Positions 5,903-14,971 of a DNA stretch of 35,846 nt are shown in pieces (position 1 is the first letter of the stretch; every line of letters starts with the position of its first letter). The notes under the pieces were generated by a model. It was not told where the DNA came from. It did not search any database and saw only the letters and a list, made by a program, of their open reading frames with translations. The stretch is taken from positions 1 through 35,846 of IMG/VR virus record IMGVR_UViG_3300034062_002743; one strand, given 5' to 3'. The stretch comes from a virus. The position numbers were made by a program, and so were the translations under genes.

Positions 5903-8349
5903 TGGCTGATAAAGACGTTTTGGCGGATGCGAAGGAGCGGTTTCGGCTGGCTCACGACGCAGAAGCTGAGAATCGCAATTGGGCCATTGATGATCTGATG
6001 TTCGCGCGCATGGGCGAGCAGTGGCCGCTGCATGTGCGTAAGCAGCGCGAGCTGGAAGGCAGGCCGTGTCTGACGATCAACCGCATGCCAGCGTTTGCGC
6101 GCCAGGTGGTGAACGATGCGCGCCAGAACAAGCCCGCTATCCGCGTGCGTCCCGCTGACAGCGAAGCCGATCCAGAGACGGCAGAGATTTTTAATGGCCT
6201 GATCCGCAACATTGAGCAGAGCAGCAATGCCGATGTGGCGTATGACACCGCATTGGAGTCCGCTGTCTACACCGGCTTCGGCTACTTCCGGCTGTCAACG
6301 GACTACGCGCACGAAGATACTTTCGATCTGGACATCAAGATTGAGCGCATTGCCAACCCGCTCACCGTCTACGCCGATCCCACCAGCACGGCACCGGATG
6401 CGAGCGACTGGCGCTTCGGGTTCGTCACCGACCTGATGCCGCTGACGGAGTTTGAGTCCAAGTACGGCAAGAACACGCTGGCCAGCAACTGGTCAGCAGA
6501 CGGTGATGACCGCGACTCGCTGTGGCGCAACGAGGATTCGGTGCGCATTGCCGAGTACTGGACGCGCGATGAGTACATGAAGGCCATCGTGCAGTTGAGC
6601 AACGGCCAGGTGCTGGATGCCGCATTGTATGAGGCTAACAAGCCGCTGTGGGATGCGCAGCAGCTGACCGTCATTGGCGAGCGTGAGACGCGCTGCTATC
6701 GCGTCAAGCAGCGCATCATGACCGGAGCAGAAGTGCTAGAGACGACTGACTGGCCGGGTAAGTACATCCCGATCGTCCCCGTCTATGGCGATGAGGTCAA
6801 CATTCAGGGCAAGCGCTATTTCCGCAGCTTGGTGCGTGATGCGCGCGACAGCCAGATGATGTTCAACTTCTGGCGCACTGCCAGCACCGAGCTAGTTGCG
6901 TTGGCTCCCAAGGCTCCGTTCATTGGGCCGCGCGGGGCGTTCGATGGCGATCCCAAGTGGCAGAGCGCCAACGTCAAGTCGCATCCCTACTTGGAGTACG
7001 AAGGCAGCATCCCGCCGCAGCGCCAACCGTTTGCTGGCGTGCCTGCTGGCGCGTTGCAGGAGGCGCTGAATAGTTCGGATGACATGAAGGCCATCCTGGG
7101 GATTTACGACGCATCCCTGGGCGCACGCAGCAACGAGACCAGTGGCCGCGCCATCCTTGCACGCCAGCGCGAGGGTGATGTGTCAACGTTCCACTTCATT
7201 GATAACTTGAGCAGGGCTATCAAGTACGCGGGCAGATGCCTGATCGACTTAATCCCGGCGGTCTACAACACTGAGCGCATGGTGCGCGTGCTGGGTGAAG
7301 ACGGCGACGTGAAGAACGTGCTGGTCAACCCCAGGCAAGCTGCCGAGTACGGCAAGGTCTACGAGCTTGCGCGCGGCAAGTACGACCTGGTGGTCGAGGC
7401 CGGCCCATCGTTCAGCACGAAGCGCGACGAGACGCAGAATTTCCTGCTCGAAACCATGCGCGCCAATCCCAGCACCGCACCGCTGCTGATGGATGTGCTG
7501 GCTCGCAACATGGACTTCCCGGAAGCCGAAAAGATCGCTGCGCGGTTCAAGACGATGCTTCCTCCTGCCATCCAAAAGATGGAAGAGCAGGGCGAGGATG
7601 TCACCGAGCAGACGCTGATGGCCCAGCTCTCGCAGGCGCAGATGCAGATGCAGCAGATGCAGCAGGCGCTGCAGTCTGCAGAGATGCAGAAAGCGCAACT
7701 AGAGTCGCAGAAGGTGCAGCAGGACGGCCAGATCGAAGCGCAGAAGCTGCAGCTACAGAAATCGATAGAAGACCAGCGCGCAGAACTGGAGCGCTACAAG
7801 GCCAACCTAGACGCTCAGGTGCGTGTGTACGTCGAGCAGCTCAAGGCCGGCACGCTGGAAAGTTCGCAGCAGCGGCAGTTTGATGTTGAGAACAAGCGCC
7901 TGGTGGCCCAGCAACTCGGCACCGACTTGGGCACGGTGGACGCGCTCATTCAGACAACGCAGGAAATCACCGCGGGCATGCAGGCCATGCAGTCATCGCT
8001 GTCTCAGCAAGTCAGCGGGCTGGCCAGTGTGGCGACAGCGCCCAAGCGCGTGGTGCGCGATCAGAACGACAAGGTAGTGGGCGTGGAATCTGTCATGCCG
8101 CCGATGCCAGAGATGATGCCCGCTGAGTCCATGCAGCCGCCTGTCATAGCCGATGCAAGCCCGGGCGGGCTGGTGCAGTCCATGGCTGACGTTGCTAGCG
8201 GAATGCGAGAGATGCAGTCGTCGATGTCGGAAATGATGGCCGGATTGGCCGCAGCAATGGCAGCGCCCAAGCGGGTGGTGCGTGATCCCAAAACGAACAA
8301 AGTAGCCGGCGTTGAGCCTGTGCTGCCGGCTTCGCAACAATTTCAGTGA
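5902..8349 (+). CDS. Portal protein, P22-like with long helical C-terminus
   Basis: The 815-residue product starts at ATG 5902, sharing one base with the terminase stop; an in-frame ATG at 5890 would add four residues. The N-terminal half has the P22 gp1-like pattern: RFRLAHDAEAENR, then RPCLTINRMPAFARQVVND, then NPLTVYADPTS. It forms the dodecameric vertex ring through which DNA is packaged and ejected. From about residue 575 the protein is Q/M/E-rich and coiled-coil forming, like the P22 portal barrel. The last 125 residues hold two copies of a unit built on MQSS, APKRVVRD and GVE-V (coding regions about 7975-8100 and 8200-8325). Confidence 0.92.
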   Translation: MADKDVLADAKERFRLAHDAEAENRNWAIDDLMFARMGEQWPLHVRKQRELEGRPCLTINRMPAFARQVVNDARQNKPAIRVRPADSEADPETAEIFNGLIRNIEQSSNADVAYDTALESAVYTGFGYFRLSTDYAHEDTFDLDIKIERIANPLTVYADPTSTAPDASDWRFGFVTDLMPLTEFESKYGKNTLASNWSADGDDRDSLWRNEDSVRIAEYWTRDEYMKAIVQLSNGQVLDAALYEANKPLWDAQQLTVIGERETRCYRVKQRIMTGAEVLETTDWPGKYIPIVPVYGDEVNIQGKRYFRSLVRDARDSQMMFNFWRTASTELVALAPKAPFIGPRGAFDGDPKWQSANVKSHPYLEYEGSIPPQRQPFAGVPAGALQEALNSSDDMKAILGIYDASLGARSNETSGRAILARQREGDVSTFHFIDNLSRAIKYAGRCLIDLIPAVYNTERMVRVLGEDGDVKNVLVNPRQAAEYGKVYELARGKYDLVVEAGPSFSTKRDETQNFLLETMRANPSTAPLLMDVLARNMDFPEAEKIAARFKTMLPPAIQKMEEQGEDVTEQTLMAQLSQAQMQMQQMQQALQSAEMQKAQLESQKVQQDGQIEAQKLQLQKSIEDQRAELERYKANLDAQVRVYVEQLKAGTLESSQQRQFDVENKRLVAQQLGTDLGTVDALIQTTQEITAGMQAMQSSLSQQVSGLASVATAPKRVVRDQNDKVVGVESVMPPMPEMMPAESMQPPVIADASPGGLVQSMADVASGMREMQSSMSEMMAGLAAAMAAPKRVVRDPKTNKVAGVEPVLPASQQFQ

Positions 8350-8357
8350 GGTAAAAA

Positions 8358-8822
8358 ATGGCAGTCGGTGACATTAAGTGGTTCGCGCAAGCGCTGCTTG
8401 ATTTGGGCAAAGAAATCCATGACTTGAGCAATGACACACTCAAGCTAGGCTTGGTCACGTCGGCTACCACTCCGACCGTCGGCATGAGTGATCCGCGCTG
8501 GGGTACGGGTGGCGGTACCAACCTAACCACCAACCAAGTGCCAACTGGAACTGCTTACAGTTCTGGTGGCCCGTCTTTAGCAAGCAAAACATGGGCGTTG
8601 CAATCAAACATTCCAACATTGCGCGCCAACGCGGTTGTTATTAATCAGGATGCGTCTGGGTTCACGACGGCCAGGTGGGGGATTGTTTATAACGATACCG
8701 TTGCTGGAAAGCAAGCATTGGCGTTTGTTGATTTAGGCTCGGATCGCTCCATCGTTGGCGGCTCGCTGACGCTTGATTGGAGCGGTGCAGACAACGACAT
8801 CCTTACCATTACACAGTCGTAA
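8358..8822 (+). CDS. Putative virion decoration protein
   Basis: This 154-residue protein begins MAVGDIKWFAQALLDLGKEI and continues with a beta-rich, Gly/Thr/Ser-rich body, including DPRWGTGGGTNLTTNQV and ARWGIVYNDT. From memory, homologous proteins occur near head genes of many phages and are described as structural or hypothetical. The high beta and small-residue content fits a capsid-surface protein. AGGT lies 6 bases before the ATG. It is the first gene of a lower-GC block inserted between portal and scaffold. The exact role is unknown. Confidence 0.6.
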   Translation: MAVGDIKWFAQALLDLGKEIHDLSNDTLKLGLVTSATTPTVGMSDPRWGTGGGTNLTTNQVPTGTAYSSGGPSLASKTWALQSNIPTLRANAVVINQDASGFTTARWGIVYNDTVAGKQALAFVDLGSDRSIVGGSLTLDWSGADNDILTITQS

Positions 8823-8825
8823 GCC

Positions 8826-10640
8826 ATGTCGGGTGCGGTTAACGTAACGCTGCGCTGGACAAGGGCCGGCGGCGGGCCGACGCTTATTTCTCCAACGACT
8901 ATTCAAGCGTGGAATAGCACGTCTATTCTCAAAGTCATTCCGGCGACTTGGCAAGACGAACTGGCTGCCGGCCAATATCCTATCTACAGAACGTATCAGT
9001 GGACAAAAAACGGCAGCCCTATAAGTGGGGCAACCGCTCCTATTTATACTCCGCTGCCGTCTGATGACGGAAATACAATCGGGGTAGTAGAAACCGCTGG
9101 CTTTCTAAATGCAACGACACCAACAACACCGCCAGCAGTAACAGCAACATCGTCGTCTAGTCTTGTCCCTACCGGATCGCCGTCTAGCTCTCTGTTAGTA
9201 AAAAAAGAAAACGTCGTATATCAAGGCACTTTTTTGCTTCCGCGAGGCACGACTGGATTTGCTTACGGAGGAAATGCGCTGTGGTTTAACCCAAGCGGAA
9301 CTGGCTCGGTAAATACCTTCAACATCGCGGGCGGAACAAACGCCGGAGAAGTAAATTACCCGACGTTATACAAAATTACAAATTTTGTATCAAACGCCGA
9401 ATTAACAAGCGTTCCTACGGCAACTATACTTCAATCTGCTACAGACCCGTCTGAAGGAGGCTTTTCTACGTCCGGCGTATCTGGGTCAGGGGTTAGAAAC
9501 ATAAACGGAATGTCTGTTTATTCGTCTAGTCTATATTTTACCTACGGGGACTCATACCCAACAGTTTCATCTTATAGCGTATTTTATAAAAGACCCTTTA
9601 ATCTTAGTACAACCGGAAGCGTTGAAGGGCCATTTGTTATCTATGACCCGCTGTACCAAACAGAAACAAGGTGGACTGCGGGCGGCGCGTGCAACATACC
9701 AAGCACACTGGTTGGTGGCGTAAATTATCAAACGGCACTAGGCGGCAATATGCTGTTTGGAAAATCTTGGGGCAGTATTAACGAATCATTGTCTACCGGC
9801 CCGTGTGCAATCTCCGTGGATATGTCAACCATTTCAACGGCATTGGCGACGAAAAACACCGGCACAGCTCAAGGCGGATCGTCAAACACAATTCAACTGG
9901 CAACATCTGCCAACAGCACGACCGGATACTACGAAGGGCAATTTATAGTTGTTCCGTCCTCGTCATCTGTTGGAATTAAAATTACATCGTATGACGGGCC
10001 GTCAAGAACGGCAACAATTGGTCAGAATTGGCCCATTGCCAACCCAACGTCTTCAAGTACATATAAAACTGTTCCTTATGTTTCGGGAAAGCAGTTAGTT
10101 GGTTATCCGCCAAATGATGGCAGCGGTACGCCGATGATTGACCCTTGGTGGATAACGCCTCGTCCAAAGTTTCCGTTTTTGTGGGGGACAAAAGGCAATT
10201 TCACTGGGATGGTAATACCAAACGGAACTAGATCGCTGTTATTTGTAGGCAGATCCGGAGATGGAATAAATTCTTACGGCGAGAACGGTGGAACGGGAAC
10301 GTTTGGAGAGAAAATATATGATCCAGATGATACGGCCCAAGGAACTCACGCTTATCCGTACAGCGTAAGAGTGATCGCTTATGATTTAGATGATTTGGCT
10401 GCTGTAGCATCAAATCCGGCAACCAACAGAATGTACAACGTAAAGCCATACGCAGCATTTCAATTAAATATTCCGGGCGAAACAACTTACAGCAATACAT
10501 ATATCAAAAGCGTTGCGTATAATTCTGAACAAAAAATGATGTATGTCACAGTTGGGATTTCAGACGGTAATATTGGCGGCGGCGGTTTCGGGGCGGTTCT
10601 TGTTCACGCATTCTTAATTGACAATGCGGTATCTGCATGA
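8826..10640 (+). CDS. Large beta-rich surface or fibre-like protein of unknown function
   Basis: The protein has 604 residues. Residues about 10-92 resemble an Ig-like domain: a WT..G..ISG..APIYTP.PSDDGNTIGV pattern with YQWTKNG. A Thr/Ser/Pro linker follows (residues 93-125). The large remainder (126-604) is rich in S, G, T, N and Y, repeatedly alternating as in beta-propellers or adhesins. There are two cysteines in the middle, no enzymatic motif and no signal peptide. Its DNA is much poorer in GC than the portal and coat genes, suggesting import. A head-surface fibre or host-binding protein is likely. The stop overlaps a 16-codon ORF (ATGA at 10637) that could be a remnant of a lost partner. 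Confidence 0.55.
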   Translation: MSGAVNVTLRWTRAGGGPTLISPTTIQAWNSTSILKVIPATWQDELAAGQYPIYRTYQWTKNGSPISGATAPIYTPLPSDDGNTIGVVETAGFLNATTPTTPPAVTATSSSSLVPTGSPSSSLLVKKENVVYQGTFLLPRGTTGFAYGGNALWFNPSGTGSVNTFNIAGGTNAGEVNYPTLYKITNFVSNAELTSVPTATILQSATDPSEGGFSTSGVSGSGVRNINGMSVYSSSLYFTYGDSYPTVSSYSVFYKRPFNLSTTGSVEGPFVIYDPLYQTETRWTAGGACNIPSTLVGGVNYQTALGGNMLFGKSWGSINESLSTGPCAISVDMSTISTALATKNTGTAQGGSSNTIQLATSANSTTGYYEGQFIVVPSSSSVGIKITSYDGPSRTATIGQNWPIANPTSSSTYKTVPYVSGKQLVGYPPNDGSGTPMIDPWWITPRPKFPFLWGTKGNFTGMVIPNGTRSLLFVGRSGDGINSYGENGGTGTFGEKIYDPDDTAQGTHAYPYSVRVIAYDLDDLAAVASNPATNRMYNVKPYAAFQLNIPGETTYSNTYIKSVAYNSEQKMMYVTVGISDGNIGGGGFGAVLVHAFLIDNAVSA

Positions 10641-10702
10641 CAATAAGCGTTGCCGAAAAAGCCCGCGGCGTCTGCGTAAACACTTAAATTATTGGAGTTG
10701 TA

Positions 10703-11212
10703 ATGGCTACCACAACCACTAATTACAGCAGCAACACTGCCATTACGATGGACTTGGCAAATCTTGGCTCAAACTCTACGTTTGTTGCTGGGCGCGAGTC
10801 AAGTCAAATTGATAACACATCCAACAAATTCAACGATTGTCTTGTCAGTGGTTTTGTCAGTGTCGGCACGACACCAACTGCAAACACGACAATAAACGTT
10901 TATGTGTGGGGTGCTGATACTTCGCTGGCAACGACGGCCTTAGACGTTTTAGACGGTACTGACAGCGCGGAAACGCTGACCAATACTGGAATATTGAACG
11001 CCTTGCGGTTTGGCGCGTCTGTTGCTGTGCCTGCAAATACCAGCGATGTGCAATACATCGTTTTGCCGTTTTCGGTTGCGGCGTTGTTTGGCGGTGTGAT
11101 GCCTAAGTTTTGGGGGTTATACGTTGCCCACAATACTGCGGTCAATCTTAGAAATAACGCCGTTAATACCAACAGTTTTGAGTTTGTCGGTATTAAATAC
11201 GACGTGGCGTAA
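10703..11212 (+). CDS. Putative virion structural protein
   Basis: This 169-residue product is rich in Thr, Asn, Ala and Val, with alternating beta strands (TINVYVWGADTSLATTALDV; QYIVLPFSVAALFGG; FWGLYVAHNT) and no catalytic motif. GGAGTTGT lies just before ATG 10703. It belongs to the low-GC surface-protein block between portal and scaffold. Proteins of this size and composition occur beside decoration proteins in other phages, and I infer a structural role. Confidence 0.55.
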   Translation: MATTTTNYSSNTAITMDLANLGSNSTFVAGRESSQIDNTSNKFNDCLVSGFVSVGTTPTANTTINVYVWGADTSLATTALDVLDGTDSAETLTNTGILNALRFGASVAVPANTSDVQYIVLPFSVAALFGGVMPKFWGLYVAHNTAVNLRNNAVNTNSFEFVGIKYDVA

Positions 11213-11247
11213 TTAATTAAAATGGCAACCGCACTGGTAATAATACC

Positions 11248-12711
11248 GTGAGTGTTTTTCTTGCAAAACGGTGGCGGCAACAACCGCAAGGTTTGCTGCA
11301 AGTAGATTTAGGCAATCCGCTTGCTCAAGCCATTGGCTTGGACACTGTATGGAGCGGCACGAACCCGACAATGCGGTTCAGTGTGCGCAATGGTATTGCG
11401 CGAAACTCAGTTAATAACTTCGACGGCCAGTCAGTAAGAGCCAATGCTTATTTGGGCGGCTCAAGCGTTGGAGTTACGACAACCGCGGCAAATAGCCCGG
11501 ACATTGACCTTGGCGCGTTACCAAGCCTTACCGAATTTTCGATCATTTCTGTGTTTTCACAAGGAACTCAGACAAACACCTTCCCTATTGCTGCTCGATC
11601 ATCAAGCTCAACAGCAGGCTTCGATTTGCTTACAACAGGAGCTTCCGGTGGGGGAGTAACTCTTCGCACACAAGTTAACGCTGGCGGCTCTGCTGACGCA
11701 GCAAGCGCAGCTTTATTTAATGACCCGTCTTCTCATACTTATTTTGGCACTTGGAAGTCATCTAGCCCTGTTCTGCTGTACATCGACCGCAGAGCGAATA
11801 GATATATAACTGCTGATTTAAGCGGAACAATTACGCCAAGCCAAAACCTGAAATTGGCTAACCGCGTAGGAACAAGGTTTAGTGGATTTTTTAGTCTTCT
11901 TATTTTTGGCACAAGACAAAATACAGACGCAGGGCTAGAGCTTCTAGACAATCCTTGGCAAATATTTGCGCCACAACAAAAGCCCAGAATATTTCTTGGC
12001 CTTGCTTCGCAAACCGTTGACACAATTGTTGGCTCTGCCATTGCAGCTGGCAACTCGTTTGCATTAAACGAGAACATTGCCGCCGGGGTGGGTGGCTCAA
12101 CCGCTGCGGGCAACACGTTTGCATTAAGTCAGTCAATTGGACTGGGCGTCGGGAATGCGGTTGCGGGAGGGCCGACAGGCGCAGCGGTATCCGTGAACAC
12201 AAGCATCTTTACTTTGCTTGGGAGTGCAGCGGCCGCCGGTCAGTCCTCTGTCGTTACTGGTGGCCAGCTAATTGGCTGTGGAGTAGGCAACGCAGTCGCT
12301 GCGGGCCAGCGTTGCGAAATCTTGCCGCCGCTCACCGTAGCACCTAGTGCAACGCCTGGCTATGCGCCCAGGACGCGCTACCGCGTGCGGGTGGGTAGCA
12401 GGTGGATGGAAGTCGATCCGCTCGATCCGATGAGCGTGCGTAGAGCCTACGACGCCGCACAAGAAGACGCACAAGACGCTGCCACGCAAGACGTAGAAGC
12501 ACCTGCCGCTGTGGCTGCGCAGGCCGTGGTGGTGCAGCCTATCAAGGGGCCGGATTACGCTGGGCTTGCCAAAGAGGCCCGACGGATTAGCGAAGATATC
12601 CGCAAGGTTTACGCAGACGCACTGCAAACCGCACTCATCGCGCGCCTCATGCGCGAACAGATAGAGCGCGACGACGAAGACGACATCGCCGTCCTGCTCG
12701 CCAGTATCTAA
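11248..12711 (+). CDS. Mosaic virion protein: LamG-like head, glycine-rich repeats, high-GC tail
   Basis: The protein has 487 residues from GTG 11248. Residues 1-250 look like a concanavalin/LamG-type beta sandwich (including FSIISVFSQGTQ and HTYFGTWKSSSPVLLYIDRR). Residues about 258-365 contain degenerate units of the type G-x-AxAAG-x-S/T...GxG (GSAIAAGNSFAL, GSTAAGNTFAL, GNAVAAGQ). The C-terminal 120 residues are charged and helical, including YRVRVGSRWMEVDPLDP. The GC content rises to the backbone level near this tail, so the gene joins an imported head to a conserved phage C-terminus. A 9-codon ORF (ATG 11222) ends on the GTG start. A surface-fibre or decoration role is inferred. Confidence 0.55.
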   Translation: MSVFLAKRWRQQPQGLLQVDLGNPLAQAIGLDTVWSGTNPTMRFSVRNGIARNSVNNFDGQSVRANAYLGGSSVGVTTTAANSPDIDLGALPSLTEFSIISVFSQGTQTNTFPIAARSSSSTAGFDLLTTGASGGGVTLRTQVNAGGSADAASAALFNDPSSHTYFGTWKSSSPVLLYIDRRANRYITADLSGTITPSQNLKLANRVGTRFSGFFSLLIFGTRQNTDAGLELLDNPWQIFAPQQKPRIFLGLASQTVDTIVGSAIAAGNSFALNENIAAGVGGSTAAGNTFALSQSIGLGVGNAVAGGPTGAAVSVNTSIFTLLGSAAAAGQSSVVTGGQLIGCGVGNAVAAGQRCEILPPLTVAPSATPGYAPRTRYRVRVGSRWMEVDPLDPMSVRRAYDAAQEDAQDAATQDVEAPAAVAAQAVVVQPIKGPDYAGLAKEARRISEDIRKVYADALQTALIARLMREQIERDDEDDIAVLLASI

Positions 12712-12733
12712 CCGCAGCGCAATCGGTTAGCAC

Positions 12734-12757
12734 AAGCCGCCTTCGGGCGGCTTTTTT
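12734..12757 (+). terminator. Rho-independent terminator before the scaffold gene
   Basis: Perfect 8-bp arms AAGCCGCC and GGCGGCTT flank a TTCG tetraloop, with six T continuing from the stem. It closes the surface-protein block and lies 25 bp before the scaffold start. Confidence 0.9.
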
Positions 12758-12781
12758 ATTGCGCGTTCACTTCGGAAACAC

Positions 12782-13648
12782 ATGAACGACACAGAGAACA
12801 ATCTGCCGGAAGCGGCGGAACTCTCGCAGCCCGCGCTCGACCAAGCGCAGCCCGAGATCGGAAGCGACCCCACTGCAGACCAGTCCGACGACACCGATGG
12901 CGATACGCAAGGCGTTGACCCAGAGGTTTTTGAGGAAGTCGAGTACGAAGGGAAGAAATACGCACTCCCGCCTGAGTTGAAGGACGCAATCCTTCGGCAA
13001 GCCGATTACACGCGAAAGACGCAGGAACTGGCGCAAACACGCCAACAAGCCGAGCAGACATTCGCGCAGCAGCAGGCACGCATCGAGGCTGAAAGGGCAA
13101 ACATCCAAGCGGTGGCGCGACTCACTGCGCTGGATGAGCGTCTGCAGCAATACGCAGGCGTTGATTGGGACAGCCTAAGCCAGAGCAACGGCGAACTGGC
13201 CCAGCGCGAGTTTATGAAGTACCAGCAACTCAAAGACTCACGCCAACAATTTGTCGCACAAATCCAGCAGCACGAAGGCCAACGCGCGATGCAAGAGCAG
13301 CAGGAAACTGCCAAGCAACTGCAAGAGGCAAACGAGGCATTGAGCCGCGAGATTAAAGGGTGGTCACCCGACTACGCGCAATCCCTGCGCGAAGTAGCGA
13401 AGTCACTGGGCGCAAAAGAAGAGCAGCTAAACGGCATCCGCGAACCGTGGATCGTAAAGGCACTTCATGCGCAAAAGGTGCTCGCAGAGATGACCAAAAA
13501 GGCGGGCGCTGCTGCACCGGCAGTCGCTGCAAAACCTGTTCGCACCATCAGCGGCGGCAACGCAAAAGCCACGGTTGATCCCGACAAGATGAGCATCGAA
13601 GACTGGATGCGCCACGAACAGCGGCGCACGGCATCTGCACGCCGATAG
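12782..13648 (+). CDS. Capsid scaffolding protein
   Basis: The product is 288 residues, strongly acidic at the N-terminus, with the motif YEGKKYALPPELKDAILRQA (about residues 55-74). A long Q/E/A-rich coiled-coil region follows (about 80-185) and a basic C-terminus ends with MRHEQRRTASARR. The acidic, helical, basic-tailed layout and the position between portal and coat match P22 gp8-type scaffolds, whose basic C-terminal helices bind the coat protein during procapsid assembly and are then released. There is no protease domain. It is flanked on both sides by terminators, suggesting its dose is set separately. Confidence 0.82.
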   Translation: MNDTENNLPEAAELSQPALDQAQPEIGSDPTADQSDDTDGDTQGVDPEVFEEVEYEGKKYALPPELKDAILRQADYTRKTQELAQTRQQAEQTFAQQQARIEAERANIQAVARLTALDERLQQYAGVDWDSLSQSNGELAQREFMKYQQLKDSRQQFVAQIQQHEGQRAMQEQQETAKQLQEANEALSREIKGWSPDYAQSLREVAKSLGAKEEQLNGIREPWIVKALHAQKVLAEMTKKAGAAAPAVAAKPVRTISGGNAKATVDPDKMSIEDWMRHEQRRTASARR

Positions 13649-13680
13649 CACTCACCACAACTTAGTCACACACAAACCCA

Positions 13681-13702
13681 AAGCCGCGAAAGCGGCTTTT
13701 TT
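13681..13702 (+). terminator. Rho-independent terminator between scaffold and coat genes
   Basis: Arms AAGCCGC and GCGGCTT flank a GAAA tetraloop, followed by a run of six T that starts within the stem. It lies 18 bp before the coat protein start, where it could trim the scaffold-to-coat ratio or protect mRNA ends. Confidence 0.85.
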
Positions 13703-13720
13703 CATTTCCAGGACGCAATC

Positions 13721-14923
13721 ATGCCTAATACCATCCTTACCCCCACCGCAGTGACCCGCAAGGCTCTGCAGATCCTCCACCAGCGCCTTAATTTCGTTGG
13801 CAACATCAATCGCACCTACGACGACTCTTTCGCCAACAGCGGCGCAAAGATCGGCGACTCGCTGAAAATCCGTCTGCCCAACGAGTACACCGTTCGCACC
13901 GGTGCCAACCTGTCCACGCAAGACACCACCGAGACCAGCACCACGCTGCAGATCGCTACGCAAAAGGGCGTGGACATCACTTTTAGCAGCGCCGAGCTGA
14001 CCCTGAGCCTGGACGACTTCTCTGCTCGCATTCTTGAGCCTGCGATGGCTGTGCTGGCTGCGAACATCGAAGCCGATGCGCTAAGCATGTACAAGGACGT
14101 GTACAACATCGTTGACAACGATGCGGGTGCCATCTCGTTCTTGAATCTGATGCAGGGCCGTAAGCTGCTCAACGACAACCTGGCTCCGATGGACAGCAAC
14201 CGTTATGCGCTGCTATCTACCGACCACACTGCCAAGCTGGTGGATTCGCTGAAAGGTCTGTTCCAGGACTCCAACGCGATCAAGCAACAGTACCGCGAGG
14301 GCATGATGGGCCGCACCGGTGGTTTCGACTTCTACGAAAACACGCTGCTGACCAACCACACCACCGGCACCGCTGCCAAGACGACCACCTACACCGTCAA
14401 CGGTGCAGTGACCACCAACGGCTCGACCGCTGTCACCGTGCAGACTGGCAGCACTACGTTTAAGGCTGGCGACGTGTTCACCGTTGCGGGTTGCTTCCGC
14501 GTTCACCCTGAGACCAAGGTTTCGACGGGCGTGTTGCAGCAGTTTGTGGTGACTGCTGATTACGCTGGCGGCGCTGGTTCGCTGGCGTTCGCTCCGGCCA
14601 TCTACACGTCGGGCGGTCGTCAGAACGTCGTTGCTGCCGGTATGGCGAACAGCTCGGCCATTGTGAAGGTTGGCGCTGGCGCTTCGGAGCAGCTCACCCC
14701 GTCGATGGTCTTCCACCGCGATGCTTTTGCCTTTGCAACCGCTGACCTGGTGATGCCCAAAGGCGTGGACTTTGCTGCGCGTGAAGTCTATGACGGCATC
14801 TCGCTTCGTACCGTGCGCCAGTACGCAATTAGCACGGACACCATGCCTTGCAGGATTGACGTTCTGTACGGCTACAAGACGATCCGCGCTCAACTGGCTG
14901 CGCGCATCCACGCTGACGGCTGA
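13721..14923 (+). CDS. Major capsid protein, P22 coat (gp5) type
   Basis: The protein has 400 residues, close to the 430 of P22 gp5. It begins MPNTILTPTAVTRKALQILH, the typical start of this family, followed by GDSLKIRLPNEYTVR and a helical spine region around residues 95-140. A Thr/Gly-rich insert at about 215-310 corresponds in place to the P22 I-domain, and the end has PKGVDFAAREVYDGISLR. It forms the icosahedral shell with the HK97 fold around the scaffold. AGGACG lies 7-8 bases upstream of the ATG. Codon use is strongly biased to C/G-ending codons, as expected for the most abundant product. Confidence 0.93.
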   Translation: MPNTILTPTAVTRKALQILHQRLNFVGNINRTYDDSFANSGAKIGDSLKIRLPNEYTVRTGANLSTQDTTETSTTLQIATQKGVDITFSSAELTLSLDDFSARILEPAMAVLAANIEADALSMYKDVYNIVDNDAGAISFLNLMQGRKLLNDNLAPMDSNRYALLSTDHTAKLVDSLKGLFQDSNAIKQQYREGMMGRTGGFDFYENTLLTNHTTGTAAKTTTYTVNGAVTTNGSTAVTVQTGSTTFKAGDVFTVAGCFRVHPETKVSTGVLQQFVVTADYAGGAGSLAFAPAIYTSGGRQNVVAAGMANSSAIVKVGAGASEQLTPSMVFHRDAFAFATADLVMPKGVDFAAREVYDGISLRTVRQYAISTDTMPCRIDVLYGYKTIRAQLAARIHADG

Positions 14924-14946
14924 TCGCCCTAGGCGTTAAGCAGTAA

Positions 14947-14971
14947 GGGGCCGGCTCACAAGGCTGGCCCC
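14947..14971 (+). other. GC-rich stem-loop after the coat gene
   Basis: GGGGCCGGCT pairs with GGCTGGCCCC (one or two G-T pairs) around a CACAA loop. There is no T run, so it is more likely an mRNA-stabilising or processing hairpin, or a weak pause, than a terminator. It lies between the coat gene and the adaptor gene. Confidence 0.6.

Noticed and set aside
7249-7698. Minus-strand frame of 149 codons within the portal gene
   Set aside because: Leucine/histidine-rich composition produced by antisense reading of a Q/M-rich region; no start signals.
10637-10687. 16-codon ORF overlapping the stop of the 604-residue protein
   Set aside because: Could be a remnant or leader but has no independent support; mentioned under its neighbour only.
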